Shown: positions 53,710-62,743 of the stretch, in pieces
Numbering within the stretch: position 1 is the first letter of the stretch
How the letters are laid out: the number at the start of each line of letters is the position of its first letter
Assembly: GCF_013033515.1 (NCBI RefSeq)
Contig: NZ_WQEG01000002.1
Location: 248,001-312,000 of the forward strand
Direction: 5' to 3'
Length of the DNA: 64,000 nucleotides
DNA from: Ruegeria sp. HKCCA6707
Lineage (GTDB): Bacteria; Pseudomonadota; Alphaproteobacteria; Rhodobacterales; Rhodobacteraceae
Program-made: the position numbers and the translations under genes
The notes under the pieces: model-generated
Told to the model about the DNA's origin: nothing
The model's database searches: none
Seen by the model: only the letters and a program-made list of their open reading frames with translations

Positions 53710-54996
53710 GGTAAGCGCCGCATAGGCGATTGGCATCACCGCCCGTCGCCACCGGCCAAGCGGAAACCGTTTTGGCACTTGAGCCAACGGCGCAGGCAGG
53801 TCCGTCGGTTGCCCCAAGGCCAGCCGCGCCAGAGCGCGCCCGCAATAGGTCCCCATCGCCACGCCATTTCCGTGATAGGCAAAGCCTGCGAACATCCCGG
53901 ATTGGCCGGGCACGGGCCCAACATAAGGGACCAGATCGCGCGACATACAAACAAAGCCTGACCAGCTATGGGTCGCGTCAACCTGAGCCCATTTGGGGAA
54001 CATGGTTGCGAAGTCTGATCGCAGTTTGCGCATCGTTCCTGCTTCGGCCCTCGGAGACGCCCGAAGACCTCCGCGCATACCAAACAGAAATCGACGATCT
54101 GGCATCAAACGAAAATAGTGCAACAGATGCCGCGTGTCGTAGCACATCTGATCACTTGTCCACCCCTGATCCTGCAACTCTTGATCGGTCAAAGGGCGGG
54201 TGACCATGATCGACGATTGCACCGGCATATAACGCCCAGCCATCCATGATGGGATATCCTCGCTGGAATACCCATTGGTGCAGATCAACACCTGCCCAGC
54301 GCGCAATTTGCCTTGCGGCGTCGTCAGGTCAAAGCCGCCTCGCTGCTTTCGAATGTCGAGTACTGCGCTGTTATGGTAAAAAGCAGCGCCTTGTACTTGT
54401 GCCGCCTTTGCCAAACCAAACAGATATTTTCGGGGGTTCAGGCCAAAGCCAGTCTGAAGCGTATATCCGCCAAAGAACCTGCCCCCGAGACCCAGGTGAG
54501 GTAAATCCTTGGGTTCGTGCAAAACACCCCCGTCCGCTGCCGAGCGCCGCAATCGCTCCATCGCGCGGGGTGTGTGGGCCAGCTGAGTTTCTCCCTTGGA
54601 ATGCGTGTCGGCTTCGATTTGGTGTTTCGCCAAAAAATCCGCGACCAGATTGACGGCCTGAGCTTCGGCTTCTGCGTAGGCATCCGCCGCCGAAGACCCA
54701 TAGCGACGTGCCATCGATGCGTGGCCAAGTTTGGACCCACCCAAACAACAAAACCCACCATTGCGTCCCGACGCCCCCCATCCCGGGCTTCCGGCCTCGA
54801 GCACCACGACGCGGGCCCCAGCCTGTGCCAAGAGCAACGCAGCCGATACTCCGGTAAACCCGGCCCCGACAATCGCAACATCGGTGTTCAAATCGCCCTC
54901 AAGGCACGGCCAGTCCGGGGCAGCGATGGTTTCATCCCACCAACACCCGGCACGTGGTTTCGGGCCATAGGCAAAAGGTGGAAATATCCGTTTCAT
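53695..54996 (-). CDS. FAD-dependent oxidoreductase of the PuuB/OrdL type
   Basis: A 433-residue DAO-fold flavoenzyme. The N-terminal FAD motif VAIVGAGFTGVSAALLLAQAGARVVVLEAG and GWGASGRNGGFCC fit gamma-glutamylputrescine oxidase and related amine oxidases. It ends the leftward pot operon, overlapping the potI gene start region by four bases, so it should act on polyamines or their glutamylated forms. No glutamate-putrescine ligase (PuuA) is in the window. Confidence 0.88.
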   Translation of the reverse strand: MKRIFPPFAYGPKPRAGCWWDETIAAPDWPCLEGDLNTDVAIVGAGFTGVSAALLLAQAGARVVVLEAGSPGWGASGRNGGFCCLGGSKLGHASMARRYGSSAADAYAEAEAQAVNLVADFLAKHQIEADTHSKGETQLAHTPRAMERLRRSAADGGVLHEPKDLPHLGLGGRFFGGYTLQTGFGLNPRKYLFGLAKAAQVQGAAFYHNSAVLDIRKQRGGFDLTTPQGKLRAGQVLICTNGYSSEDIPSWMAGRYMPVQSSIMVTRPLTDQELQDQGWTSDQMCYDTRHLLHYFRLMPDRRFLFGMRGGLRASPRAEAGTMRKLRSDFATMFPKWAQVDATHSWSGFVCMSRDLVPYVGPVPGQSGMFAGFAYHGNGVAMGTYCGRALARLALGQPTDLPAPLAQVPKRFPLGRWRRAVMPIAYAALTLADL

Positions 54997-55811
54997 TCGG
55001 TGCGCGCGGCGGCCAATTCATCCTGTTTTTGCCGCATCATGGCGCGTTTGGTGACCAATGAAGCTGTGATCACTCCGATCGTCACTGCTGCGATCATCAA
55101 GGTCGACAGCGCATTGATCTCGGGGCTGACCCCAAGGCGCACAGCCGAGAATATCTTGATCGGCAAGGTTGTTGCTGACGGCCCCGAAGTGAAAGACGCT
55201 ATCACCAGATCGTCCAGCGACAGGGTGAAGGCCAACAACCAGCCCGAAATCACCGCAGGTGCAATGATCGGCAAGGTCACCAACCGGAATGCCTGTGCCG
55301 GCGAACACCCCAAATCCAGCGCGGCCTCTTCCAGTGACCGGTCAAACGTGACCAAACGGGATGAGACCACAACCGAGACAAAGCACATCGAAAAGGTCGT
55401 ATGGGCCAGAACAATGGTCAGGATGCCGCGATCCAGCCCGATGCCGATGAACAGCAACAGCAGCGACAGGCCAGTGATTACTTCAGGCATCACCAGTGGC
55501 GCATAGATCATTCCGGAAAACAGTATTCGACCGAAGAATCGCCCACCGCGCACCAGAACATAGGCCGCTGCCGTGCCCAGAATGGTGGCCAGGGTCGAAG
55601 AAAAGACCGCCACCCGGATCGTGACCCAGGCCGCATCCAGAAACGCCTCGTTCTGGACCAGTTCACCGTACCATTTGGTCGAGAACCCGGCCCAGACTGT
55701 AACCAGTTTGCTTTCGTTGAAGCTGAAGATGATCAGGATGATCATCGGGATATAGAGGAAGGCAAACCCCAACGTCAGAGAGACAGCGTTGAACCAGCTG
55801 AGCCTGTTCAT
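54993..55811 (-). CDS. potI: Polyamine ABC transporter permease (PotI type)
   Basis: A 272-residue inner-membrane permease with six predicted segments and the EAA loop EEAALDLGCSPAQAFRLVTLPIIAPAVISG that contacts the ATPase. Start ATG 55811 overlaps potH by four bases. With PotF, PotG and PotH it forms a putrescine-type importer. Confidence 0.93.
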   Translation of the reverse strand: MNRLSWFNAVSLTLGFAFLYIPMIILIIFSFNESKLVTVWAGFSTKWYGELVQNEAFLDAAWVTIRVAVFSSTLATILGTAAAYVLVRGGRFFGRILFSGMIYAPLVMPEVITGLSLLLLFIGIGLDRGILTIVLAHTTFSMCFVSVVVSSRLVTFDRSLEEAALDLGCSPAQAFRLVTLPIIAPAVISGWLLAFTLSLDDLVIASFTSGPSATTLPIKIFSAVRLGVSPEINALSTLMIAAVTIGVITASLVTKRAMMRQKQDELAAARTE

Positions 55812-56698
55812 TGATCGGCCTCCGTCTGTTTTTGCTGGTTGCGCTGGAACAGAACGATTGGGATGATCAGGATCAGCAGAAGCACCACTGCCACGGCGCT
55901 GGCCACGGGCCAGTCTCGGTTCGAGAAGAACTCCTCCCACAGAACCTTGCCGATCATCAACGTGCCTGAACCACCCAGCAGCGAGGGGATCACGAACTCA
56001 CCAATCACCGGGATCATCACCAGGAAGCAGCCTGCGATGATTCCCGGGCGCGACAAGGGCACCGTCACCAGCCAAAAGGCTTGCGCACGCGAACAGCCCA
56101 GATCTTCGGCGGCTTCGATCAGCGATCCGTCCATGCGTTCCAACGCAGAATAGATCGGCAGGATCATGAACGGCAGATAGGTGTAAACGATGCCGATATA
56201 GACCGCCGTTTGCGTGTTCAGAATGGTCAATGGGTTCGAAATAATGCCCGTCCAGAGCAGAAGCTGGTTCAGATAACCTTCATTCGACAGGATGCCCATC
56301 CACGCATAGACGCGGATCAGGAACGAGGTCCAGAAAGGCAGGATCACCAGCATCATCAGGGTCGGGCGCCATTCCTCGGGTGCGCGCGCCATACCATAGG
56401 CAATGGGATAACCCACCAGCAGCGTAAAGAAGGTCGAGATCACGGCGATCTTGACGCTGGAGAGATACGCTTTCCAATAGAGGTCGTCCTCGGTTAACCA
56501 GACGAAATTTTCAAAATCCAGCTGGCTGAAGAAATCCTTTATCCCGGCCCATCCCTGGGTCAGATCCAGGGTCGGCGTATAGGGCGGAATGGCCAGTTCA
56601 GTGTCTGACAGCGAGATCTTCAGGACGATGAGGAACGGCACCAGAAACAGCACCAGCAACCAGACATAGGGCAGCGCGATCAGCAGGGCCCGGCGCAT
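55808..56698 (-). CDS. potH: Polyamine ABC transporter permease (PotH type)
   Basis: A 296-residue permease with six segments and the EAA loop EAAEDLGCSRAQAFWLVTVPLSRPGIIAG. It starts inside the last base of potG (shared A), so the two are tightly coupled. LPYVWLLVLFLVPFLIVLKISLS forms the first segment. Confidence 0.93.
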   Translation of the reverse strand: MRRALLIALPYVWLLVLFLVPFLIVLKISLSDTELAIPPYTPTLDLTQGWAGIKDFFSQLDFENFVWLTEDDLYWKAYLSSVKIAVISTFFTLLVGYPIAYGMARAPEEWRPTLMMLVILPFWTSFLIRVYAWMGILSNEGYLNQLLLWTGIISNPLTILNTQTAVYIGIVYTYLPFMILPIYSALERMDGSLIEAAEDLGCSRAQAFWLVTVPLSRPGIIAGCFLVMIPVIGEFVIPSLLGGSGTLMIGKVLWEEFFSNRDWPVASAVAVVLLLILIIPIVLFQRNQQKQTEADQ

Positions 56699-57825
56699 CA
56701 GTTGGCCAATAAGACCGCTGCCGTCGCTGTCCAGGACAGCCAGACCGGGTCTTCCCAGGTAAAGGACCGGCGCGAGATGCGGCGGGTGTTAGCCGTCTGC
56801 GCCTTGATGATCGTGCCGTCGGCCAGTTGCACATGATAGGTCGACAGATTGCCCAGATACGCGATGTCATGGACCTTACCCTGCACAGCGTTGACGGCAT
56901 CCGTTGGACGGTCGGCCGAGATCGCAACCTTTTCCGGGCGGATGGCCAAATGACAGGTCTGACCCGTGTCAAACGCGGTCGCCGACTTGGCCAGCAAGGC
57001 CGGCTGGCCCTCGGCCCAGTCCACCTGATAGCTTTCGTCGCCCTGAGCCGTCGCGCGGCCCTGAATGATGTTCACGTCCCCAATAAAATCAGCCACATAA
57101 ACCGAAGCCGGGGTTTCATAAATCCGGTCCGGTGTCGCCACCTGCATCAATTGGCCCTGATCCATAACGGCGACGCGGCTGGCAACGGTCATGGCCTCTT
57201 CCTGATCGTGGGTCACGATCACAAAAGTGGTACCGGTCTTTTCCTGAATATCCATCAATTCAAACTGCGTATCCTGTCGCAGTTTCTTGTCCAGCGCCCC
57301 AAGGGGTTCGTCCAACAAAAGCAGCTTGGGCGCCTTTGCCAATGAGCGTGCCAAAGCAACCCTCTGCCGTTGACCGCCTGAGATTTGATGCGGTTTGCGG
57401 CGGGCAAATTTCTCGAGCCGGGTCAGACGCAGCATCTCTTCGACGCGCTCTTCCAGATCGTGCTTGGGCATGTTGTCCCGGCGCAGACCAAAGGCAATGT
57501 TTTCCCAAATGCTGAGATGCGGGAACAGCGCATACGACTGGAACATCATGTTCACAGCGCGTTTGTTCGGTGGCACCGGGTCGATATCGCGTCCGCCCAG
57601 CAGAATGTGGCCATCAGTCGGCTTTTCGAACCCGGCCAGCATCCGCATCATGGTGGTCTTGCCGCAGCCTGATGGGCCAAGCAGGGCAAAGAACTCTCGT
57701 TCGAAAATGTCCAGCGACAGGTTGTCGATTGCCGTGAAATCGCCAAAACGCTTGGATACGTTCTGAAACTGGATCAACGGTTCAGCTTGCGGGTCATCCC
57801 ACGGTGCAAAGACAGTTGCGCTCAA
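56698..57825 (-). CDS. potG: Polyamine ABC transporter ATP-binding protein (PotG type)
   Basis: About 375 residues. Walker A GPSGCGKTTMMRML, Q loop, signature ISGGQRQRVALARSLA, Walker B LLLLDEPLGALDK and switch His in VTHDQEEAM are intact. A C-terminal TOBE-like domain follows. The TTG at 57825 has GGGGG upstream and is preferred over an earlier TTG at 57864. It energises import through PotH and PotI. Confidence 0.93.
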   Translation of the reverse strand: MSATVFAPWDDPQAEPLIQFQNVSKRFGDFTAIDNLSLDIFEREFFALLGPSGCGKTTMMRMLAGFEKPTDGHILLGGRDIDPVPPNKRAVNMMFQSYALFPHLSIWENIAFGLRRDNMPKHDLEERVEEMLRLTRLEKFARRKPHQISGGQRQRVALARSLAKAPKLLLLDEPLGALDKKLRQDTQFELMDIQEKTGTTFVIVTHDQEEAMTVASRVAVMDQGQLMQVATPDRIYETPASVYVADFIGDVNIIQGRATAQGDESYQVDWAEGQPALLAKSATAFDTGQTCHLAIRPEKVAISADRPTDAVNAVQGKVHDIAYLGNLSTYHVQLADGTIIKAQTANTRRISRRSFTWEDPVWLSWTATAAVLLAN

Positions 57826-57897
57826 ATCAGCCCCCGTTTGTCGATCAGAACGAAAAACGCGCAAGGCGAGCGGATCGCCTTGCGCAGAGAAACCGGA

Positions 57898-58983
57898 TCA
57901 GGTGCCCGATTTGATCTTGGTCCACAGACGGGTCACCACACGCTGAGTCTTCTGCGGATAGGGCGTGGTGATATAGAGGTTCTGCATCGTCGCATCATCC
58001 GGGTAGATCGCCGGATCACCGATCACGTCTTCTTCCAGAAACTCTTGCGAGGCCTTGTTGCCGTTGGCGTAGTACACATAGTTCGACGCCGCCGCCATAT
58101 TGTTGGCATCCAGAATGAAGTTCAGGAACTTATGCGCCCCTTCCGGGTTCGGAGCATCCACCGGAATGGCCATCTGGTCGAACCACATCAACGAGCCTTC
58201 GGCGAAGGGATGGTATTCGATCTCGACACCATTCTCAGCCTCAGCCGCGCGGTCGCGTGCTTGCAGGATATCCCCCGACCAGCCAACAGCCACACAGATG
58301 TCACCATTTGCCAGCGCGTTGATGTACTCAGAACTATGGAATTTCTGAATATGCGGGCGAACCGCAGTCAGTACCTCTTCGGTCTTGCCGATCACGTCTG
58401 TATCGTGGCTGTCGGGGTCTTCACCCAGATATTGCAGGACCATAGGAATGATCTCGGACGGAGCATCCAGGAAATGCACCCCGCAAGAGGCCAGCTTTTC
58501 CATATTCTCAGGATTCAGCACCAGCTCCATGCTGTTCAGCGGGGCATCGGCTCCCAAAACCTCTTGAACCTTGCCAACGTTCACACCGATTCCGGTGGTG
58601 CCCCACATATAGTTGATCGAATAAGCGTTGTCCGGGTCATAGCCTGCCGTACGGTCTTGGATCACATCCCAAAGGTTGCCTGCGTTCGACAGTTGTGCGT
58701 TGTCGAGTGGTTGGAACGCACCGGCCGAGATTTGACGCTGCAAGAATGTGCCCGAGGGAACCACAACATCATAACCGGATCCACCGGCCAGCATTTTGGT
58801 TTCCAATACTTCGTTGCTGTCGAACACATCATAGATCAGGGTCAGGCCCGTCTCTTCTTCGAACTTGGTCAGCAGATCTTCGTCGATATAGTCCGACCAA
58901 TTGTAAACGCGCACCTCTTCGGCGAAAGCCGCCGAAGTCCCCAATGCAGCGATCGCTGTCAACATCAGCGTAGTCTTCTTCAT
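57898..58983 (-). CDS. potF: Polyamine-binding periplasmic protein (PotF type)
   Basis: A 361-residue solute-binding protein with signal peptide (KKTTLMLTAIAALGTSAAFA). The mature part starts EEVRVYNWSDYIDEDLLTKFEEETG, the classical PotF/PotD opening, with the aromatic and acidic polyamine pocket (WGTTGIG, DWAxxD region). ATG 58983 follows GGGGAGAA. First gene of the pot operon. Confidence 0.93.
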   Translation of the reverse strand: MKKTTLMLTAIAALGTSAAFAEEVRVYNWSDYIDEDLLTKFEEETGLTLIYDVFDSNEVLETKMLAGGSGYDVVVPSGTFLQRQISAGAFQPLDNAQLSNAGNLWDVIQDRTAGYDPDNAYSINYMWGTTGIGVNVGKVQEVLGADAPLNSMELVLNPENMEKLASCGVHFLDAPSEIIPMVLQYLGEDPDSHDTDVIGKTEEVLTAVRPHIQKFHSSEYINALANGDICVAVGWSGDILQARDRAAEAENGVEIEYHPFAEGSLMWFDQMAIPVDAPNPEGAHKFLNFILDANNMAAASNYVYYANGNKASQEFLEEDVIGDPAIYPDDATMQNLYITTPYPQKTQRVVTRLWTKIKSGT

Positions 58984-59030
58984 CTTCTTCTCCCCATTAA
59001 TTTTGCGGAAACTTGTCACAGTTTGTATGA

Positions 59031-59039
59031 TTTGATCAA
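59031..59039. promoter_or_regulatory. ATTTGATCA motif copy 1 upstream of potF
   Basis: TTTGATCAA preceded by A, forming ATTTGATCA, at 59030-59038 in the divergent gap between potF and the GntR gene. It is about 50 bases upstream of the potF start. Candidate operator for the GntR regulator; see the matching copies at 59131 and 59840. Confidence 0.45.
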
Positions 59040-59125
59040 GTTTTGCTTTTACCGCCCACGGAAGCTATGCTTTCACGAGGCCGAATTCCTGGCAAGACAG
59101 GACAACATGAATTGGGACACACCCG

Positions 59126-59809
59126 TTGAATTTGATCAAAAAAAAGGCAGGCGAGGGCACAACGCGTGACGAAAACCTGCCCGCGCACACAATTGTATAT
59201 GAAGAACTGAAATCGCAGATTCTGTTCGGTGACATCGTGCCCGGTCAGGCCATTACCATTCAAGGTCTGACCGAATCACTTGGCGCCGGGATGACCCCTG
59301 TGCGCGAGGCCATTCGCCGCTTGATCTCGGACGGGGCGCTGATCTTCAAGGGAAACCGAAGGGTCAGCGTTCCCGAACTGGACGATTCTGCAGTCGAACA
59401 GATCATATTTGCAAGAATATCAATAGAATCAGAGATTTCCCGCCGCGCCGCCGTGCAAATCCCAAAGGCCGAGATTGACCGGCTGGAGGAAATCGACCAA
59501 CAGCTTGATGCCGCGATCACTGCGGGAGATGTCAGCAGCTACTTGCGCCTGAACCACGCGTTCCACGAGTCTTTGTACGCCGCTGCGGAAGCGCCGATTC
59601 TTGCGGACCTGGCGGGTCGGCTCTGGTTGCGATTTGGCCCGTCCATGCGCGTTGTTTGTGGCCGTTTTGGCACGCAAAGCCTGCCGGACCGGCACAAGGA
59701 AATCCTGACGGCCCTGCGCGCCCGAGATGTCGAAGCCGCAGCCAAGGCCACGGCTGATGATATACGGCAGGGAATGGAATTGATGGTCGGCACCCTCAGC
59801 GGATCGTGA
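59126..59809 (+). CDS. GntR-family (FadR/FCD type) transcriptional regulator
   Basis: A 227-residue regulator. The N-terminal winged helix reads YEELKSQILFGDIVPGQ, TIQGLTESLGAGMTPVREAIRRLISDGAL; the C-terminal FCD ligand-binding domain has the helix-rich pattern with LNHAFHESLYAAAE and RHKEILTALRARD, including metal-binding His residues. It lies between the divergent pot operon and the aminotransferase gene, so it probably controls polyamine use. The only in-frame start is TTG (59126 or 59132). Confidence 0.88.
   Translation: MNLIKKKAGEGTTRDENLPAHTIVYEELKSQILFGDIVPGQAITIQGLTESLGAGMTPVREAIRRLISDGALIFKGNRRVSVPELDDSAVEQIIFARISIESEISRRAAVQIPKAEIDRLEEIDQQLDAAITAGDVSSYLRLNHAFHESLYAAAEAPILADLAGRLWLRFGPSMRVVCGRFGTQSLPDRHKEILTALRARDVEAAAKATADDIRQGMELMVGTLSGS
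59131..59139. promoter_or_regulatory. ATTTGATCA motif copy 2 at the GntR gene start
   Basis: TTTGATCAA, with A before it (ATTTGATCA at 59130-59138), overlaps the first codons of the GntR gene. A protein bound here would block its own translation start region or transcription. Confidence 0.4.
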
Positions 59810-59839
59810 CTAAAGCACGATTTGTTTGACACTCAAAAA

Positions 59840-59848
59840 TTTGATCAT
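59840..59848. promoter_or_regulatory. ATTTGATCA motif copy 3 upstream of the aminotransferase
   Basis: ATTTGATCA at 59839-59847 (TTTGATCAT from 59840) lies about 38 bases before the aminotransferase start. It is the third copy of the motif in the polyamine cluster. Confidence 0.45.
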
Positions 59849-59885
59849 ATTCTTGCGGCAAACCTCTTTCGCGGGAACCAAACCA

Positions 59886-61283
59886 ATGACACCCATCACC
59901 AACCACATGCCCACCGCCGAACTGCAGGCCTTGGACGCGGCCCATCACATGCACCCGTTTTCGGCCAATGGCGCGCTGGGGCAAGAAGGCGCCCGCGTCA
60001 TCACACGGGCCAAAGGTGTCTATCTGACGGACAGCGAAGGCGAAGAGATTCTGGACGCGATGGCAGGTCTGTGGTGCGTCAATATCGGATATGGTCGGGA
60101 TGAGCTGGCCGACGTTGCCGCGCGCCAGATGCGCGAGCTGCCGTATTACAACACGTTTTTCAAAACGACTCATGTGCCCGCCATCGCTTTGGCCGCAAAA
60201 ATCGCCGAGCTGGCTCCGGGTGATTTGAACCACGTGTTCTTCGCGGCGGGCGGGTCCGAGGCAAATGACACCAACATCCGTCTGGTTCGCACCTATTGGG
60301 CCGAAAAGGGCCAGCCCGACAAGAATATCATCATCAGCCGCAAGAACGCCTATCACGGCTCGTCCGTGGGCTCTGCCTCACTGGGCGGCATGGTTGGTAT
60401 GCATGCCCAGGGCGGCATCCCGATCCCGAACATCCATCACATCAATCAGCCCAACTGGTGGGCCGAAGGTGGCGACATGTCACCCGAAGACTTCGGCCTG
60501 GCCCGCGCGCGCGAGTTGGAAGAGGCGATTTTGGAGCTGGGCGAAGACCGCGTTGCGGCCTTCATCGCCGAGCCTGTGCAGGGTGCAGGCGGTGTAATCG
60601 TCGCCCCCGACACCTATTGGCCGGAAATCCAACGCATCTGCGACAAGTATGACATCCTGCTGATCGCGGATGAGGTGATCTGCGGATTTGGTCGCACCGG
60701 CAATTGGTTCGGGTCACAAACCGTCGGCATCAAGCCCCATATCATGACCATCGCCAAGGGCCTCAGCTCGGGCTATGCGCCTATCGGTGGCTCGATCGTC
60801 AATGACGAGATCGCTGAGGTAATCGGCGGCACCGAGTTCAATCACGGCTATACGTATTCCGGTCACCCGGTCGCTGCAGCCGTTGCGTTGGAGAACCTGC
60901 GTATCCTCGAAGAGGAAAAGATCGTCGAGCATGTTCGCGACGTGGCCGCGCCCTATTTGAAAGAGAAATGGGAGGCGCTGGCTGACCACCCGCTGGTGGG
61001 TGAAGCCAAGATCGTCGGCATGATGGCGTCAATCGCGCTGACACCGGACAAGGCCAGCCGCGCCAAATTCGCATCCGCACCGGGGACTATCGGGTACATC
61101 TGCCGCGACCGCTGCTTTGCCAACAACCTGATCATGCGCCATGTGGGCGACCGTATGATCATCTCACCGCCGCTGATCCTGACACCTGCCGATATCGACG
61201 AAATGTTCGTCCGCATCCACAAATCGCTGGACGAAGCACAGGCCGAGATCATCGCACAAGGTTTGATGCAGGCGGCGTCTTAA
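59886..61283 (+). CDS. Class III aminotransferase (putrescine/polyamine aminotransferase type)
   Basis: A 465-residue PLP enzyme. GAGGVIVAPDTYW, DEVICGFGRTG and AKGLSSGYAPIGG (PLP Lys291) are the class III blocks. The start HMPTAELQALDAAHHMHPF and the length fit the SpuC/putrescine-pyruvate aminotransferase group; omega-amino acid and diaminobutyrate enzymes are close relatives. Context with the pot operon and GntR favours a polyamine substrate. ATG 59886 is preceded by CGGGAACC. A palindrome follows its end. Confidence 0.9.
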   Translation: MTPITNHMPTAELQALDAAHHMHPFSANGALGQEGARVITRAKGVYLTDSEGEEILDAMAGLWCVNIGYGRDELADVAARQMRELPYYNTFFKTTHVPAIALAAKIAELAPGDLNHVFFAAGGSEANDTNIRLVRTYWAEKGQPDKNIIISRKNAYHGSSVGSASLGGMVGMHAQGGIPIPNIHHINQPNWWAEGGDMSPEDFGLARARELEEAILELGEDRVAAFIAEPVQGAGGVIVAPDTYWPEIQRICDKYDILLIADEVICGFGRTGNWFGSQTVGIKPHIMTIAKGLSSGYAPIGGSIVNDEIAEVIGGTEFNHGYTYSGHPVAAAVALENLRILEEEKIVEHVRDVAAPYLKEKWEALADHPLVGEAKIVGMMASIALTPDKASRAKFASAPGTIGYICRDRCFANNLIMRHVGDRMIISPPLILTPADIDEMFVRIHKSLDEAQAEIIAQGLMQAAS

Positions 61284-61302
61284 TCCGCACAGCTTCATCT
61301 GG

Positions 61303-61358
61303 CAAAAAATACCCCCCCCCGGGGGGGGGGGCGCTGAGGCGACGGGGGCAGTGCCCCC
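61303..61358. repeat. Intergenic C9G11 palindrome and hairpin element
   Basis: After the aminotransferase, GGCAAAAAATA is followed by nine C then eleven G (61312-61331), and then GGGGGC-AGT-GCCCCC at 61344-61358. The pieces act as strong hairpins between convergent genes. Read on the minus strand the unit contains TATTTTTTGCCAGATGAAG, which I recall as a recurring intergenic motif in Roseobacter-group genomes; that point needs a search. Confidence 0.5.
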
Positions 61359-61364
61359 TTCCCC

Positions 61365-62681
61365 TTATCGCAACCGCTCCAACAGGGTGAACGATGCGTA
61401 ACCGTCGGGTAATAGGCCTTGCGCGAGTTGATATGCCCGTACGGCATCGATGGTGTTCGGACCGGTTCGCCCGTCGACGCCTTTGGTGTCGAAACCAGCT
61501 TCCGTCAAGCGCTGCTGCAGTTCTTTGCGCTCCGAGAAGCTCAGGATCCGATCCCCTTTTGGCCAATCGCCCTGAAACGGGGGCGCTCCGCGTAGACGGT
61601 CGGATAGATGGCCGATCCCGATCACATAGGCGTCTGCGCCATTGTACCGCTCAATGACCCCGAAATTGTCAAAGATCATCAGCGCGACCCCGCGTCCACC
61701 CGCAGGCAACAAAATCGCGGCCTCGCCGTGATCCGGCACCGGTTGGCCGGTTTTGGCAAGCACTCCCCGCGCGGCCCAATCGGACGGTAACAAGGTGAAA
61801 TCCCGCCGCGCCGTGGCATAGTCGAACCCCTGTGGCAGGCGCACTTCAACGGCCCAGGGCTGGCCCTTGGTCCAACCATGCCGGGCCAGGTATGACGCAG
61901 CCGAGGCCAGCGCATCTGTGGGATCATCCGACCATATGTCGCGCCGCCCGTCGCGATCAAAGTCAACCGCGTGCTCAAGATATGAGGTCGGCATGAACTG
62001 CGTATGCCCCATCGCACCGGCCCAACTGCCGCGCATGTTGGCCGGTGTTGTGTCCCCGGACTGCAAGATCTGAAGGGCAGCCACCAACTGCGTTTCAAAG
62101 AAAGACGCCCGCCGGGCTTCGAAAGCCAGCGTTGCCAGGGACTGGATCGTTTGGTTGTTGCCACGGAAACTGCCGAACGACGTCTCAAGGCCCCAGATCG
62201 CCGTCACAACCTCTTTCTCAACGCCATATCGGCGTTCAATCTGGTTCAGAACGCGTCGGTGCTGCTCCAACGCCGCGCGGCCATTTGCGATCCGTTGGTC
62301 TGACACCGCCGAGCCCAGATAGTCCCAGATCGGCTTCGAGAATTCGGCCTGATTGCGGTCGCGGTCTATGACGTCTTTGTCATAGGTGATACCCGCCAGT
62401 GCTGCATCCAGAGTGGCCTGTGATATCCCCTGCGCGCTTGCGCGACCGTGAAAGGCGCTGACCCAGGCCTGAAACCTGGCATTGCTTTCAACTGACACCT
62501 GCCGAACCTCAGCCGAAGGCCGCAATACGGGCCGGATCGACGCGGTCAGATCGGCCGAGGCCAATCGGGCGGTCTCGTCGGTGATCCGCACCTGAGGCCG
62601 AAGGGATGAATTGGGAAGATCCGCCTGCACTATGGATGCCCATAATGCAGCAGTCATAACGCCGCTTATGCATTTTCGCAT
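61365..62681 (-). CDS. Lytic murein transglycosylase (MltB type) with peptidoglycan-binding domain
   Basis: A 438-residue protein with an N-terminal signal-like segment. The transglycosylase domain contains IWGLETSFGSFRG with catalytic Glu166, AGAMGHTQFMPTSYL and DPTDALASAASYLARHGWTKG, and the C-terminal part (about 365-430) ends in a peptidoglycan-binding 1 domain (LQQRLTEAGFDTKGVDGRTGPNTIDAVRAYQ). It cleaves glycan strands with 1,6-anhydro formation. It converges with the aminotransferase. Confidence 0.93.
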   Translation of the reverse strand: MRKCISGVMTAALWASIVQADLPNSSLRPQVRITDETARLASADLTASIRPVLRPSAEVRQVSVESNARFQAWVSAFHGRASAQGISQATLDAALAGITYDKDVIDRDRNQAEFSKPIWDYLGSAVSDQRIANGRAALEQHRRVLNQIERRYGVEKEVVTAIWGLETSFGSFRGNNQTIQSLATLAFEARRASFFETQLVAALQILQSGDTTPANMRGSWAGAMGHTQFMPTSYLEHAVDFDRDGRRDIWSDDPTDALASAASYLARHGWTKGQPWAVEVRLPQGFDYATARRDFTLLPSDWAARGVLAKTGQPVPDHGEAAILLPAGGRGVALMIFDNFGVIERYNGADAYVIGIGHLSDRLRGAPPFQGDWPKGDRILSFSERKELQQRLTEAGFDTKGVDGRTGPNTIDAVRAYQLAQGLLPDGYASFTLLERLR

Positions 62682-62743
62682 TCCGATTTTCCTGATTACT
62701 GCTCATCTCAAAGATAGCGCAAAAGCTGAATCGGACAAAGTGT

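Noticed and set aside
57787..59169. 460-codon plus-strand frame opposite potF
   Set aside because: Product is the reverse-complement shadow of potF with no family features.
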